Of a stretch of 64,000 bases of DNA, positions 37,679 through 47,112 are shown one piece after another. Both the position numbers and the translations under genes were made by a program. Numbering within the stretch: position 1 is the stretch's first letter; each line of letters begins with the position of its first letter. Source of the DNA: Arsenophonus sp046530765. GTDB taxonomy: Bacteria; Pseudomonadota; Gammaproteobacteria; Enterobacterales; Enterobacteriaceae. The notes beneath the pieces are model-generated. The model searched no databases. It had not been told where the DNA came from and worked only from the letters and a program-made list of their open reading frames with translations. The DNA is taken from NCBI GenBank assembly GCA_046530765.1, contig JBHEQS010000007.1, positions 30,057-94,056 of the forward strand, written 5' to 3'.

Positions 37679-38149
37679 ATGGAACAGATATCCGAACATG
37701 TTAAATTTAAAGTTAATTACTCTATGTACCTTGCTGAAATGACAGAGATCTTTAACAGGCGTATTAATCAATTTTTAACATTTTTACAAATACTTCTTGG
37801 GGCATCTGTTTTTGGGAATATTCAATATGGATGGTTGTTAGGATTTTTTATTTCATCTATTTCTGCAATTCAGTTAACTATTAAATTTGGTGAAATAGCA
37901 GGTAACTCAAAATCTCAGGTAAGAATCTATCGTATGTTGGCCAATGAATTGTGCAAACTTAGTGAAGATCAAATTAATAGCAAGATTAATGAAATCGAAA
38001 AAAACAACTCAAGGACTCTTATTTCTCTTTATAAATTAGCCAAAAAAAGAACAAGTATTGCGTTGTATGGTATTGATAAAGAAGATGACAATACTCTTAC
38101 AAGGTGGGAGCAAATAGTGTATTTTATTAGCGGTGGTGTTACTAAATAA
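37679..38149 (+). CDS. Unrecognised small membrane protein with two helices, SLATT-like layout
   Basis: I do not recognise this 156-residue protein. It starts at the ATG at 37679, six bases after a strong Shine-Dalgarno site (aaggag, 37667-37672); an upstream GTG at 37649 has no such support. Residues about 1-33 are a charged amphipathic helix (MEQISEHVKFKVNYSMYLAEM). Two adjacent hydrophobic segments follow (FLQILLGASVFG and YGWLLGFFISSISAIQ, about residues 34-68). The rest is a charged helical C-terminal region (GNSKSQVRIYRMLANELCKL, INSKINEIEKN, WEQIVYFISGGV). This layout of two membrane helices plus a cytosolic helical tail recalls SLATT-domain and phage-associated membrane proteins; that is a resemblance only. 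It stands alone in a desert. Its base composition is that of a constrained gene, so it is probably functional and possibly a phage-derived or defence remnant. Confidence 0.72.
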   Translation: MEQISEHVKFKVNYSMYLAEMTEIFNRRINQFLTFLQILLGASVFGNIQYGWLLGFFISSISAIQLTIKFGEIAGNSKSQVRIYRMLANELCKLSEDQINSKINEIEKNNSRTLISLYKLAKKRTSIALYGIDKEDDNTLTRWEQIVYFISGGVTK

Positions 38150-39638
38150 TTATATTATTATTAATATAATACAATATTTTTCTATTTTATATATTTAACG
38201 ACTAAATCTCATAAAATTAAATCAGTTTATCACAAAAAATATAGTTTAGTTATTTTAATTTTTTTCTTAACTGTAATTGTTACTATTTAAGCAAATTTAG
38301 ATTTAATATACTTTTACAACATATTTCAATATTTAACTAAATTTATTTTATGATTTATTTTAAAATAGTTCATAAAACAATAAAATATTTTTATAATAAA
38401 TTTATTTAATGACTGTATTTTGTTATAACCTAATAATGTCATTTTTTAGATTATATCATCACAGTAATTATGATGCTTATATGTTATTTTTTTTGCAAAA
38501 TAATTTTTATAATAGTTTTATAAATTAGCTATTAGTGATTATTTTAAAATAAATTATAATAAGATTAGACTCTTCTAATAGTATTTTTTTGCAATTAAAA
38601 ATTATTTAATTTTAAATTTTAAATTTTAAATTTTAAATTTTATAGTATTGTATATAATATACTTTTATGCAAAAAAAAGGACTTAATTTAACTACATGTT
38701 ATAGAACATAAATAAGATATCAATGTCATTAATATTTTTTTGTTTTGATTGCTTGTACCAATTTATATTTTATTATCTGTAAGATCTTATCTTATAGATA
38801 AAGAACTAAAATTCAATTCAATACTATACCATACTATACAGTTAACAACTTTAAAAAAAATAAACTAGTTATACTAATAAATAAAAAAAATCATACTTTT
38901 TAAATAAATCGTATGTATAAGAATTTTAGTAAAACTTTAACAAAATACATTACTATTAACATTGTTAAATAATCTTACTGGAAAACATGTTACTAGCTTC
39001 ATGAGTGCTAATGAGATTAATATTTATTTAAATTGTTGAGTTTCTACAAATATACTGGTATTAATCTTTTATAAGATAGATATTATTAGATGATAATAAT
39101 AATATTTATTAAATAAATACCGATAACGATTATCTAGATTTCCTATTCCCAATAAAAATTATTTTAACAAAAGTATTTTTAAAAGATTTTATATGTTTTT
39201 AAGTATGTAAATATTTTTATATATAATATGTAATTGATTAATTTTGAAAAACTTTTTTATTAAATAGAAAATTATAATTATTACTTTTATATTTTATAAA
39301 TATCTGTATGTTATCAAACATATTTCTAAGGAAAATTCATAATTTTATAGCGATAAAGATCTTTAATTACACTTAGCTTCACTTCACTAATATAAAAGAA
39401 TGTGAATTAAAAATTCATATAAAACTCTAGGAATCTTTTCGATACTTAATTTTTATTATTAATAATTAGTACTTTGCATAAAATATAATGAATAAATAAG
39501 ATTTATAATTTAAATTGTTTATGATTGTATCATGAATATATATTCAACTGTCTTCACTCTCACAGTAATCAACATGTATACTCTGACATATTTTATTTAA
39601 TATGAAAATAATTCATCTGTGAGGATAGCTAACGCATT
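38150..39638. other. 1.5 kb spacer before pncB
   Basis: No gene is recognised. A heptamer microsatellite lies at 38610-38641. Just before pncB the sequence gains G/C (39540-39640) and contains gaggat at 39621-39626, 12 bases before the pncB ATG, presumably its ribosome binding site. A promoter is probably in this last 100 bases but I cannot fix its boxes. Confidence 0.65.
38610..38641. repeat. Heptamer microsatellite (TTTTAAA)4.5
   Basis: There are four exact copies of ttttaaa and a partial fifth. It is another 7-bp-period tandem repeat with an unrelated unit. Confidence 0.88.
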
Positions 39639-40865
39639 ATGAATTTAGATGCACGACCTATCATTACATCACTATTAGATACTGATGTTTATAAATTACA
39701 TATGCAACAAGCAGTCTTTCATCACTATAATCAAGTATCTGTAGCAGCAGAGTTTCGTTGTCGTGATGATGATCGTTTTGGTAATTATGCAATATCTGTA
39801 CGACAACAAATAGATTTAATGGAACATATTTCATTAACAAAAAATGAATATAGATATTTGCGAAGTCTTCCTTTTTTTAAAGTTGATTATCTTGATTGGT
39901 TAAAAGATTTTAGATTTAATCCTACTCAGGTAAACGTTTATACTACACAAGAAAATCAGTTAGTAGTAAGAATTAGTGGTCCTTGGCATGAAGTTATTCT
40001 ATGGGAAGTATCTTTATTAGCTTTAATAAGTGAAATAGTTCACAGAGAGCGCTATCCTAATGTAACAACAGAAGATGCTATTAATCAATTGCACAAATTA
40101 ATTAAACATTTTTATCAATACGCAAAAAAACAAAATATCGATTTAGTAAAATTTAAATTAATGGATTTTGGTACTAGACGACGTTTTTCTCGCGCTGTGC
40201 AATATGCTATTATTAATGAACTCAAAAGTAATTTTCCATATTTTATAGGAACAAGTAATTATAAGTTAGCCCAACAACTACAACTTAGACCTGTTGGCAC
40301 ACAATCTCATGAGTGGTTTCAAGCTCATCAACAAATCAGTTCTGATCTTTCTAATAGCCAGCGAGTTGCATTACAAAGTTGGCTAGATGAATATCCTGAT
40401 CAATTAGGAATTGCTTTGACTGATTGCATAACAATGGATGCCTTCCTGCGTGACTTTGATATTACTTTTGCTAATCGTTATCAAGGGTTGCGTCATGATT
40501 CTGGAGATCCTTTGGAATGGGGTGAAAAAGCTATTAATCATTATAAAAAATTAACTATAGATCCTATGAGTAAAACGTTAGTTTTTTCTGATAATCTTGA
40601 CCTTCAAAAAGCGTTAATACTTTATAAACATTTCTATAAACGAATCAATATTATTTTTGGTATTGGAACTCGTTTAACTTGCAATATTCCTCATGTAAAA
40701 CCACTTAATATTGTAATTAAATTAGTGGAATCCAATGGAAAACCAGTTGCTAAGTTGTCTGATAGTCCAGGAAAAACTATTTGCAATAATGATGAATTTA
40801 TTAATCGTTTAAAAAAAGCTTTTGGTATTCACAACATAACTGAACAACTTGAAAATAAAATATAA
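39639..40865 (+). CDS. pncB: Nicotinate phosphoribosyltransferase PncB
   Basis: PncB converts nicotinate and PRPP to nicotinate mononucleotide with ATP hydrolysis, feeding NAD from salvaged vitamin. It aligns along its length with E. coli PncB (400 aa): LLDTDVYKLHMQQAVFHHY, AAEFRCRDDD, SGPWHEVILWEVSLLALISEIVH, LMDFGTRRRFS, GTQSHEWFQAHQQIS, ITMDAFLRDF and RYQGLRHDSGDPLEWGEKAI. His224 in GTQSHEW corresponds to the autophosphorylated histidine. The 408-residue length is slightly longer at the C-terminus. It heads the conserved run pncB-asnS-ompF-aspC. Retention suggests that NAD is made from host-derived nicotinate. Confidence 0.97.
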   Translation: MNLDARPIITSLLDTDVYKLHMQQAVFHHYNQVSVAAEFRCRDDDRFGNYAISVRQQIDLMEHISLTKNEYRYLRSLPFFKVDYLDWLKDFRFNPTQVNVYTTQENQLVVRISGPWHEVILWEVSLLALISEIVHRERYPNVTTEDAINQLHKLIKHFYQYAKKQNIDLVKFKLMDFGTRRRFSRAVQYAIINELKSNFPYFIGTSNYKLAQQLQLRPVGTQSHEWFQAHQQISSDLSNSQRVALQSWLDEYPDQLGIALTDCITMDAFLRDFDITFANRYQGLRHDSGDPLEWGEKAINHYKKLTIDPMSKTLVFSDNLDLQKALILYKHFYKRINIIFGIGTRLTCNIPHVKPLNIVIKLVESNGKPVAKLSDSPGKTICNNDEFINRLKKAFGIHNITEQLENKI

Positions 40866-41074
40866 CCAAATATAACTTGCTATTATAAAAAGTTATTTAA
40901 TTAATTTACAAGATAAGAATAAACTGAATTTTTATTACAAATGTCTTTTTATTTTATTATTATTTTTTAAATTTTGCTTTTTATTTGTTTACTATTGGAG
41001 CAGTGATACTGTAAAATTTTTACGTTCATAGATTAAATAAGTTTAAATAACTAAATACAAAAAGAGAACATGTT

Positions 41075-42475
41075 ATGAATGTATCGACTGTAGTAAATGT
41101 ATTGCAAGGTCGCATAGCAGTAGGTCGAATGGTTACAATTCGTGGTTGGATGCGCACAAGGAGGTGTTCAAAATCTGGATTTTCATTCCTGACTATTTAT
41201 GATGGTTCCTGCTTTAATACATTACAGGTTATTGTAAATAATAAAGTAGATAATTATAAAAATGAAGTTTTAAATTTAACTACTGGTTGTTCAGTTGAGA
41301 TAAGCGGAATTGTAAAATTATCAAAAGGACAAAAACAAAAATTTGAATTATCTGCAACCAATGTTGTTGTAATTGGGATAGTAGAAAATCCTGATAGCTA
41401 TCCAATAGCCTCTAAGCGTCATAGTATTGAATATTTACGTGAAGTAGCTCATCTTCGGCCAAGAACTAATCTTATTGGTGCCGTTTCTCGTGTTCGCAAT
41501 ACACTAGCACAAGCTGTTCATCGTTTCTTTAATGAAGAAGGTTATCTTTGGCTTCCAACACCAATTATCACCACATCAAATACAGAGGGTGCCGGTGAAA
41601 TGTTTCGCGTTTCAACATTAAATTTGAATGATATTCCTAGAACAGATAAAGGTGATGTTAATTTTTATAAAGACTTTTTTGGTAAAGAAGCTTTTTTAAC
41701 AGTTTCTGGTCAATTAAATGCAGAAGCTTATGCTTGTGCATTAGGTAAAATTTATACATTTGGTCCAACTTTTCGGGCAGAAAGCTCTAACACAATTCGT
41801 CATTTAGCTGAATTCTGGATGGTTGAGCCTGAAGTAGCTTTTGCTGACTTAAACGATATAGTTGACCTTGCAGAAAAAATGTTAAAATCCGTATTTAAGT
41901 CAGTTTTGATAGAGTGCTATGATGATTTAATATTTTTTACTGAGAGAATCGATAAGAGCGTCATTCTCAGATTAGAAAAATTTATTCTATCAGATTTTGC
42001 TGAGATTGATTATACTGATGCTATCAAAGTACTTAAGAAATCGACTAAAACCTTTAAAAATTCAATACATTGGGGTCTTGCTCTTTCTTCTGAACATGAG
42101 CGTTATTTAACTGAAGACTATTTTATGGTACCTGTAGTAGTTAAAAACTATCCAAAAGATATCAAAGCTTTTTATATGCGTCTAAATGATGATAATAAAA
42201 CTGTTGCAGCTATGGATATATTAGCACCAGGTATTGGTGAAATTATTGGAGGATCCCAGCGTGAAGAAAGGTTAAATGAACTTGATTCTCGCATGCAAGA
42301 AATTGGTCTTGATAAAGAAAATTATATGTGGTATCGGGATTTGCGACGATATGGAACAGTGCCACATTCTGGCTTTGGTCTTGGATTCGAGCGCCTATTA
42401 GTTTATGTTACTGGTCTAAAAAATATTCGTGAAACGATCCCGTTTCCAAGAACTCCGCGTAATGCGAATTTTTAA
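41075..42475 (+). CDS. asnS: Asparaginyl-tRNA synthetase AsnS
   Basis: Class IIb synthetase that charges tRNA-Asn. Its 466 residues equal E. coli AsnS in length. The N-terminal OB-fold anticodon-binding domain covers about 1-120 (VGRMVTIRGWMRTRRCSKSGFSFL-IYDGS). The catalytic core follows with motif 2-like FGPTFRAESSNTIRHLAEFWMVEPEVAFADL and motif 3 near HSGFGLGFERLLVYVTGLKNIRETIPFPRTP. All class II signature residues seen in the E. coli enzyme appear kept. It starts at ATG 41075 with agagaa upstream. Because AsnRS is present, tRNA-Asn need not be made by the indirect amidotransferase route. Confidence 0.98.
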   Translation: MNVSTVVNVLQGRIAVGRMVTIRGWMRTRRCSKSGFSFLTIYDGSCFNTLQVIVNNKVDNYKNEVLNLTTGCSVEISGIVKLSKGQKQKFELSATNVVVIGIVENPDSYPIASKRHSIEYLREVAHLRPRTNLIGAVSRVRNTLAQAVHRFFNEEGYLWLPTPIITTSNTEGAGEMFRVSTLNLNDIPRTDKGDVNFYKDFFGKEAFLTVSGQLNAEAYACALGKIYTFGPTFRAESSNTIRHLAEFWMVEPEVAFADLNDIVDLAEKMLKSVFKSVLIECYDDLIFFTERIDKSVILRLEKFILSDFAEIDYTDAIKVLKKSTKTFKNSIHWGLALSSEHERYLTEDYFMVPVVVKNYPKDIKAFYMRLNDDNKTVAAMDILAPGIGEIIGGSQREERLNELDSRMQEIGLDKENYMWYRDLRRYGTVPHSGFGLGFERLLVYVTGLKNIRETIPFPRTPRNANF

Positions 42476-42774
42476 ATATCAATTTAATAAACGAATATAT
42501 ATTTTAATTATAAATTACAATATAAATAACAGTCTTTTTTATTTCTAATTTATATATCTTAAAAATCTATTTATATTTTGAAATATATTGTTTCTGTTTA
42601 TTACAAATATTATATTTTTGTATCATTTTCAGTGTAGATAAAAATGTTTACAAATGAAACACTAAATACAGATAATAAGAAGACACCAATTTATTGGAGA
42701 TTGCTCCAAACTATTTGGAATTTATTATTTACAGTGTCTGATGTCTGAATAATACTATAATGAGGGTAATAATA
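42476..42774 (+). promoter_or_regulatory. ompF upstream region with conserved promoter and leader
   Basis: The promoter candidate is tttaca at 42647-42652 and gataat at 42671-42676 (18-base spacing). The predicted transcript would begin near agacacc at 42681, the same kind of sequence that begins the E. coli ompF mRNA. The leader agacac (42681-42686) can pair with gtgtct (42734-42739), bracketing the 5' UTR. The ribosome binding region gagggtaataataatgatg (from 42762) is nearly identical to E. coli ompF, where it is the target of MicF sRNA. T/A-rich elements upstream (around 42590-42650) may correspond to OmpR sites, but I cannot define them. Confidence 0.5.
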
Positions 42775-43884
42775 ATGATGAAGCGCAATATTCTTGCAGT
42801 AGCTATATCAGCATTGTTAGCTGATATATTAAATGCATCTGAAATATACAATAAAGACGGAAGTAAACTCGAACTATATGGTAAAGTTGACATTCGTCAT
42901 TTTTTTGGAAAAAAGAGTTATGAAGATGACTCGCGTGTTAACCTTGGTGTAAAAGGTAATGCTCAAATCTCTGATCAAATAAGTGGTTTTGGTCGTACAG
43001 AATTGGCAATTAAAAGCAATAAAAATCAATATGAGAAAGAAAATACATACAATTTAGCTTATGCAGGATTGAAAATCGCTGATTTTGGTTCATTTAATTA
43101 TGGCCGCAACTATAGTACTCTTTATAATATTAATATATGGACTGACGTTTTGCCTATTTACGGTGGAGACTCTATGTCTCACATTGATACGTATATAAGT
43201 GGTCGCAATCAAAACATCTTAACTTATAGTGGAACTGATTTTTTTGGTCTAATTGATGGATTGAATCTTACATTACAATATCAGGCAAAAAATGCTGAAA
43301 GTAATAAATTATCAAACCAAGATTATATTAAAAATAAAGGTTATGGCTTCGGAGTTGCTGCTAAGTATAACATTGGTTGGAATATCATATTAGGCGGTAG
43401 TTATACTAAATCTAATTATGTATTGACTTTAACTCAAAAAGTTAAAGGTTGCGATAATAATGTTGCTGAAGGTTGGAATGCTGGTATAAAATACGATGAG
43501 AACAACCTTTATCTGGCAGCAATGTACGGTAAGACTTATAATATGAGTATATTTACTGGAATTGCTGATGGTAATGATACAAAACAGAATTGCAATCAAA
43601 CTGATAACATTGAATTAGTTTCTCAATATTTCTTTGATGAAATTGGTCTTAAACCATCTATCGCTTACGTACAGTCTAAAGTAAAAAATTTGATTAATCC
43701 TAGCAATTATCAAAATGAAAACCTTACAAAATATGTCTCTTTAGGTGCTTTTTACTATTTTAATAAAAATTTGACAGCTCTTATTGATTATAAAATTAAT
43801 CTAGTTAATAGTAGTCAGTTTGCACAAAAATATGGCATTAATAGCGACAATCTTTTTGGTTTAGGCTTAGTTTATAAATTCTAA
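42775..43884 (+). CDS. ompF: Outer-membrane trimeric porin OmpF
   Basis: General diffusion porin of the OmpF/OmpC family. ATG at 42775 follows gaggg (42762-42766) exactly as in E. coli, giving MMKRNILAVAISALLADILNA, a signal peptide probably cut before SEIYNKDGSKLELYGKVD. The mature barrel starts and ends (terminal Phe, GLGLVYKF) like OmpF, and gene order asnS-ompF-aspC supports the ortholog. Loop 3 reads TDVLPIYGGD where E. coli has TDMFPEFGGD. The constriction Asp is kept, but the acidic residue equivalent to Glu117 is Ile, which may alter pore selectivity. Length is 369, against 362 in E. coli. The surface loops are the divergent parts. A terminator follows at 43933-43960. Confidence 0.94.
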   Translation: MMKRNILAVAISALLADILNASEIYNKDGSKLELYGKVDIRHFFGKKSYEDDSRVNLGVKGNAQISDQISGFGRTELAIKSNKNQYEKENTYNLAYAGLKIADFGSFNYGRNYSTLYNINIWTDVLPIYGGDSMSHIDTYISGRNQNILTYSGTDFFGLIDGLNLTLQYQAKNAESNKLSNQDYIKNKGYGFGVAAKYNIGWNIILGGSYTKSNYVLTLTQKVKGCDNNVAEGWNAGIKYDENNLYLAAMYGKTYNMSIFTGIADGNDTKQNCNQTDNIELVSQYFFDEIGLKPSIAYVQSKVKNLINPSNYQNENLTKYVSLGAFYYFNKNLTALIDYKINLVNSSQFAQKYGINSDNLFGLGLVYKF

Positions 43885-43932
43885 TGATAGTTTAAGTTAT
43901 GATTTAATGGCAAAATTAAAATATAAACCTAA

Positions 43933-43960
43933 AAAAAGCAGCGCTTTAGTGTTGCTTTTT
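43933..43960 (+). terminator. Rho-independent terminator of ompF
   Basis: The stem aaaaagcagcgc (43933-43944) pairs with gtgttgcttttt (43949-43960), using two G-U pairs and the 4-base loop ttta. It starts 48 bases after the ompF stop and runs into its U-tract. It is the best-formed intrinsic terminator in the window and has a G/C core, unlike the AT palindromes elsewhere. Confidence 0.88.
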
Positions 43961-44130
43961 ATTAATTTATAATAACAAAAAAAATCAAACTAAATAAAAT
44001 AATACAAATCAAATTATTGCAACAAATTTGTATTATTTTATTTAAAAATGTTTAAAAAAAATTAATTTTATTACGTTAATATAATATGAGTAAATTATTA
44101 AATTATAATTAACTTATTGGAATTATAAAT

Positions 44131-45321
44131 ATGTTAGAAAATATTATTCATGCAACAGCAGATCCTATTTTAGGCTTATCTGATATCTTTTACGCTGATC
44201 ATCGTAAACAAAAAATTAATTTAGGTATTGGTGTTTACAAAGATGAATCAGGAAAAACTCCTATTTTTATTTCTGTCAAAAAAGCAGAAAAGCATTTGTT
44301 AGAGAATGAAGTAACTAAAAATTATATTCCTATTTCTGGAATAGATGAATTTTCTAGTGTTACTCAGGAATTATTATTTGGAATTAATAATCCAATTATA
44401 TCAGAAAATCGTGCCCGTACTTCACAGGCAATAGGAGGAACTGGTGCATTGCGTATAGCAACAGAATTTATTTTTAATCAACTATTAACGGATAGAATAT
44501 GGATTAGCCAACCAACTTGGGTAAACCACGAAAACATATTTAAAGCATCTGGTCTAAAAATCAAATATTATAATTACTATGATTATAATAATCATAATTT
44601 AGATTTTTCTGGTATGTTAACTAGCTTGAGAAATGCTAAATCTGGAGATGCGATATTATTGCAAGGTTGTTGTCATAACCCAACTGGTATAGATCCAACA
44701 ATAGAGCAATGGGAAATTATATCTTCTCTTGTAGCAAAGAAAAAGTTACTACCAATTTTTGATTTTGCATATCAAGGTTTTGCTATAAACCTTGAGAAAG
44801 ATGCTCAAAGTTTACGTATTTTTGCAAATAAAAATCCTGAAATTATTATAGCTAGCTCTTACTCAAAAAATTTTGGGTTATATAATGAACGAATCGGTGC
44901 TTGTACTATTATTGCAAATAATAGTAATCAGGCAGAACGATCACTTAGCCAAATAAAATCAATTATCCGCTCAAATTACTCAAACCCACCAGCCCATGGA
45001 GCGTCTATTGTTATTAAAATTTTATCTGATAAATTATTAAAGAAAGAATGGATAGAAGAACTAAGAACAATCCGACATAGAATAAAATATATGAGGAAAT
45101 TATTTGTCAATATATTACAAGAAAATTCTGCTAAGAAAAATTTTAATTTTATTGCCAAACAAAATGGCATGTTTTCTTTTAGTGGTCTTAGTGAAAAACA
45201 AGTAATACAGCTTCGAGAAAAATATGCCATCTACTTAGTTAATTCTGGTCGCATTAATATTGCAGGGCTAACAGAAAATAATATAACTAGATTTTGCAAG
45301 GCTATCATTGATGTATTATAA
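44131..45321 (+). CDS. aspC: Aspartate aminotransferase AspC
   Basis: PLP enzyme interconverting aspartate and 2-oxoglutarate with oxaloacetate and glutamate. At 396 residues it is the same size as E. coli AspC and colinear: DPILGLSDIF, INLGIGVYKDESGKTPI, GGTGALR, QPTWVNHENIF, GCCHNPTGIDPT, FDFAYQGFA, ASSYSKNFGLYNER, NYSNPPAHGAS, KQNGMFSFSGLSEKQV. The PLP lysine is Lys246 (SYSKNF) and Asp211 binds the pyridine nitrogen. The conserved NSGRINIAG region carries the substrate-carboxylate arginine. It can also make aromatic amino acids from keto acids. A host-facing amino-nitrogen role is plausible beside the carboxylate and amino-acid carriers. It is convergent with gloC. Confidence 0.98.
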   Translation: MLENIIHATADPILGLSDIFYADHRKQKINLGIGVYKDESGKTPIFISVKKAEKHLLENEVTKNYIPISGIDEFSSVTQELLFGINNPIISENRARTSQAIGGTGALRIATEFIFNQLLTDRIWISQPTWVNHENIFKASGLKIKYYNYYDYNNHNLDFSGMLTSLRNAKSGDAILLQGCCHNPTGIDPTIEQWEIISSLVAKKKLLPIFDFAYQGFAINLEKDAQSLRIFANKNPEIIIASSYSKNFGLYNERIGACTIIANNSNQAERSLSQIKSIIRSNYSNPPAHGASIVIKILSDKLLKKEWIEELRTIRHRIKYMRKLFVNILQENSAKKNFNFIAKQNGMFSFSGLSEKQVIQLREKYAIYLVNSGRINIAGLTENNITRFCKAIIDVL

Positions 45322-45378
45322 AAATAATTTTGAGATTTAGATCGCGACTAATTAATTAATACAATATCTTGATTGATT

Positions 45379-45403
45379 TTTACTATTAATAATTAATAGT
45401 AAA
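45379..45403. terminator. Inverted repeat between convergent aspC and gloC, possible two-way terminator
   Basis: tttactattaat at 45379-45390 and its reverse complement at 45392-45403 flank a single central base, 58 bases after the aspC stop and 19 before the end of gloC. The position between convergent genes suits a bidirectional terminator, but the stem is almost pure A/T and no T-run is separable from background. Confidence 0.4.
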
Positions 45404-45421
45404 TTTTATTGTATAACTAAA

Positions 45422-46054
45422 TTAGTTTTTCAAAAATGGATTAAATTTTCGCTCAGTACCCAAATTAGACATTGGTCCATGTCCAGGTATAAATTTGTAA
45501 TCATCACCAAGTGGTAAAATTTTTGTTTTAATTGATTTTATCAATTTTGCATAATCACTTTTTGGAAAATCACACCGACCAATACTCCCTTTAAAAAGCA
45601 CATCTCCTATAGAAATTAACTTATCTGCATGATTAATAAAGACAACATGTCCAGGCGTATGTCCTGGGCAATGTAAAACATCAAGTTTGATATCAGCAAA
45701 CTTGATTTCATCATGATCTTGTAACCAGAAATGTTGTGCAAAATTTATACATTTTGGTTCTACTAATATTTTGTTTTGTGCTGATAGCTCTTTAATCAAA
45801 AATTCATCTTCTTTTTGCGGACCATAAATTGGTACAGAAAAATGCATTGCTATTTCAGAGCAAGCTCCTGCATGGTCAAAATGGCCATGTGTTAATAATA
45901 TGTACTGCAAATTTAATGAACGATTTTTAATTTTAGCAATTAATTTCTCTATCTCACCACCAGGATCAATAATAATAGCATCTAAGCTTTTTTCATCCCA
46001 AATTATCGTACAATTTTGCATAAAATTTGTTACAATAATAATTTCAAATTTCAT
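45422..46054 (-). CDS. gloC: Type II hydroxyacylglutathione hydrolase GloC (YcbL)
   Basis: Metallo-beta-lactamase-fold thioesterase that hydrolyses S-lactoylglutathione, the last step of methylglyoxal detoxification. It has 210 residues, against 215 in E. coli YcbL/GloC. The metal-binding motif THGHFDH is at residues 55-61, followed by His132 in CPGHTPGH, Asp151 in SIGDVLFKG and His192 in IPGHGP; all ligands are present. It lacks the long C-terminal substrate-binding domain of GloB, as expected for this subfamily. The neighbour aspC is convergent, exactly as in E. coli, while ycbK beyond it is missing. Only the last five residues of the E. coli protein are lacking. Confidence 0.96.
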   Translation of the reverse strand: MKFEIIIVTNFMQNCTIIWDEKSLDAIIIDPGGEIEKLIAKIKNRSLNLQYILLTHGHFDHAGACSEIAMHFSVPIYGPQKEDEFLIKELSAQNKILVEPKCINFAQHFWLQDHDEIKFADIKLDVLHCPGHTPGHVVFINHADKLISIGDVLFKGSIGRCDFPKSDYAKLIKSIKTKILPLGDDYKFIPGHGPMSNLGTERKFNPFLKN

Positions 46055-47074
46055 AGATTAATAAACCAATTATTTAAATTAATATAAGATCTTATAAATA
46101 ATAAGATTATAGTCGGAACTATATAAATATTAATGAATCACTATAAAATCAAATAAATTATTTTATTATTTGCATCTTTAATTATCCTTTACTGAAATGA
46201 ATACGCTTACGTATTAATTAATATAAAATCTAATTTATTTGATTATAACATATATATTGATTTAACATTTTATTATACATAAAATATTAAATTTAGTTTT
46301 AAATTGTATAATTTTAATGGAAAATTATACTTTAAATAATTTATATTTAAATATTTCTTTGCGTTGTTATAAAAAATTTATGTAGCAAATATAATTTGAG
46401 AGAATATTTTTGCATTCTATATTATATTATAATTAAGATATTTTTACTATTTACATAATTACTACTTGATCGTTTTACAATTTATTTCTTAATACTAGTT
46501 AAAGTTAACTTATAAAACTAAACTCAATACTAACAACAACAGTATTAAATAACAAAGATTTGTACTAATTTAACTTATAATAAACCAATTTGATAGTTTT
46601 ATAAGAAAATAGTTAATAGTTATGACCTTATAAATGTCATCATTCTAACACAATCTTAACATCTCTACATGATCATCAATTGTTTCAGTTTACTCCAATC
46701 ATTCCTACATTCCTATAAATAAGATTAAATCCAAAAATGAATTATTAATAATCTACCGATTGTAATATTAACTTTTTATAATAACCTATAAATGTATAAA
46801 GTAATGATTTTTTTTCTTTGAAGTTAAAAAAAATTTATATATAACAATCTTATTCTGATTTAAAATGAGTCATGGTAGTAGTATTTGCGCGTCTGGTACT
46901 AAAATATTTAATTTTAATTATAAAATTTGAACGAAAATAGAATATTTATAACACAATTAATTTTAATTTATTTTAGTTTTTTTTATATATTTGATATAGT
47001 ATTATACTAATATTTAGTATATTAGTGTGTAAAACTTAACTTAGCTTCTTACTATTTAATAACTGATATATATC

Positions 47075-47112
47075 CTGACATTTATAAATTTTAGATTATT
47101 TATAAATGTCAG
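47075..47112. repeat. Inverted repeat with CTGACA arms, 15-bp stem
   Basis: ctgacatttataaat at 47075-47089 pairs exactly with 47098-47112 around an 8-base loop, followed by a T-rich stretch (caattttt). The G/C-containing base of the stem and the Ts make an old terminator conceivable. Confidence 0.7.

Noticed and set aside
46865..46930. Tiny frame MSHGSSICASGTKIF in a less AT-rich island
   Set aside because: Only 21 codons, no ribosome site, no recognised family; at most a gene fossil.
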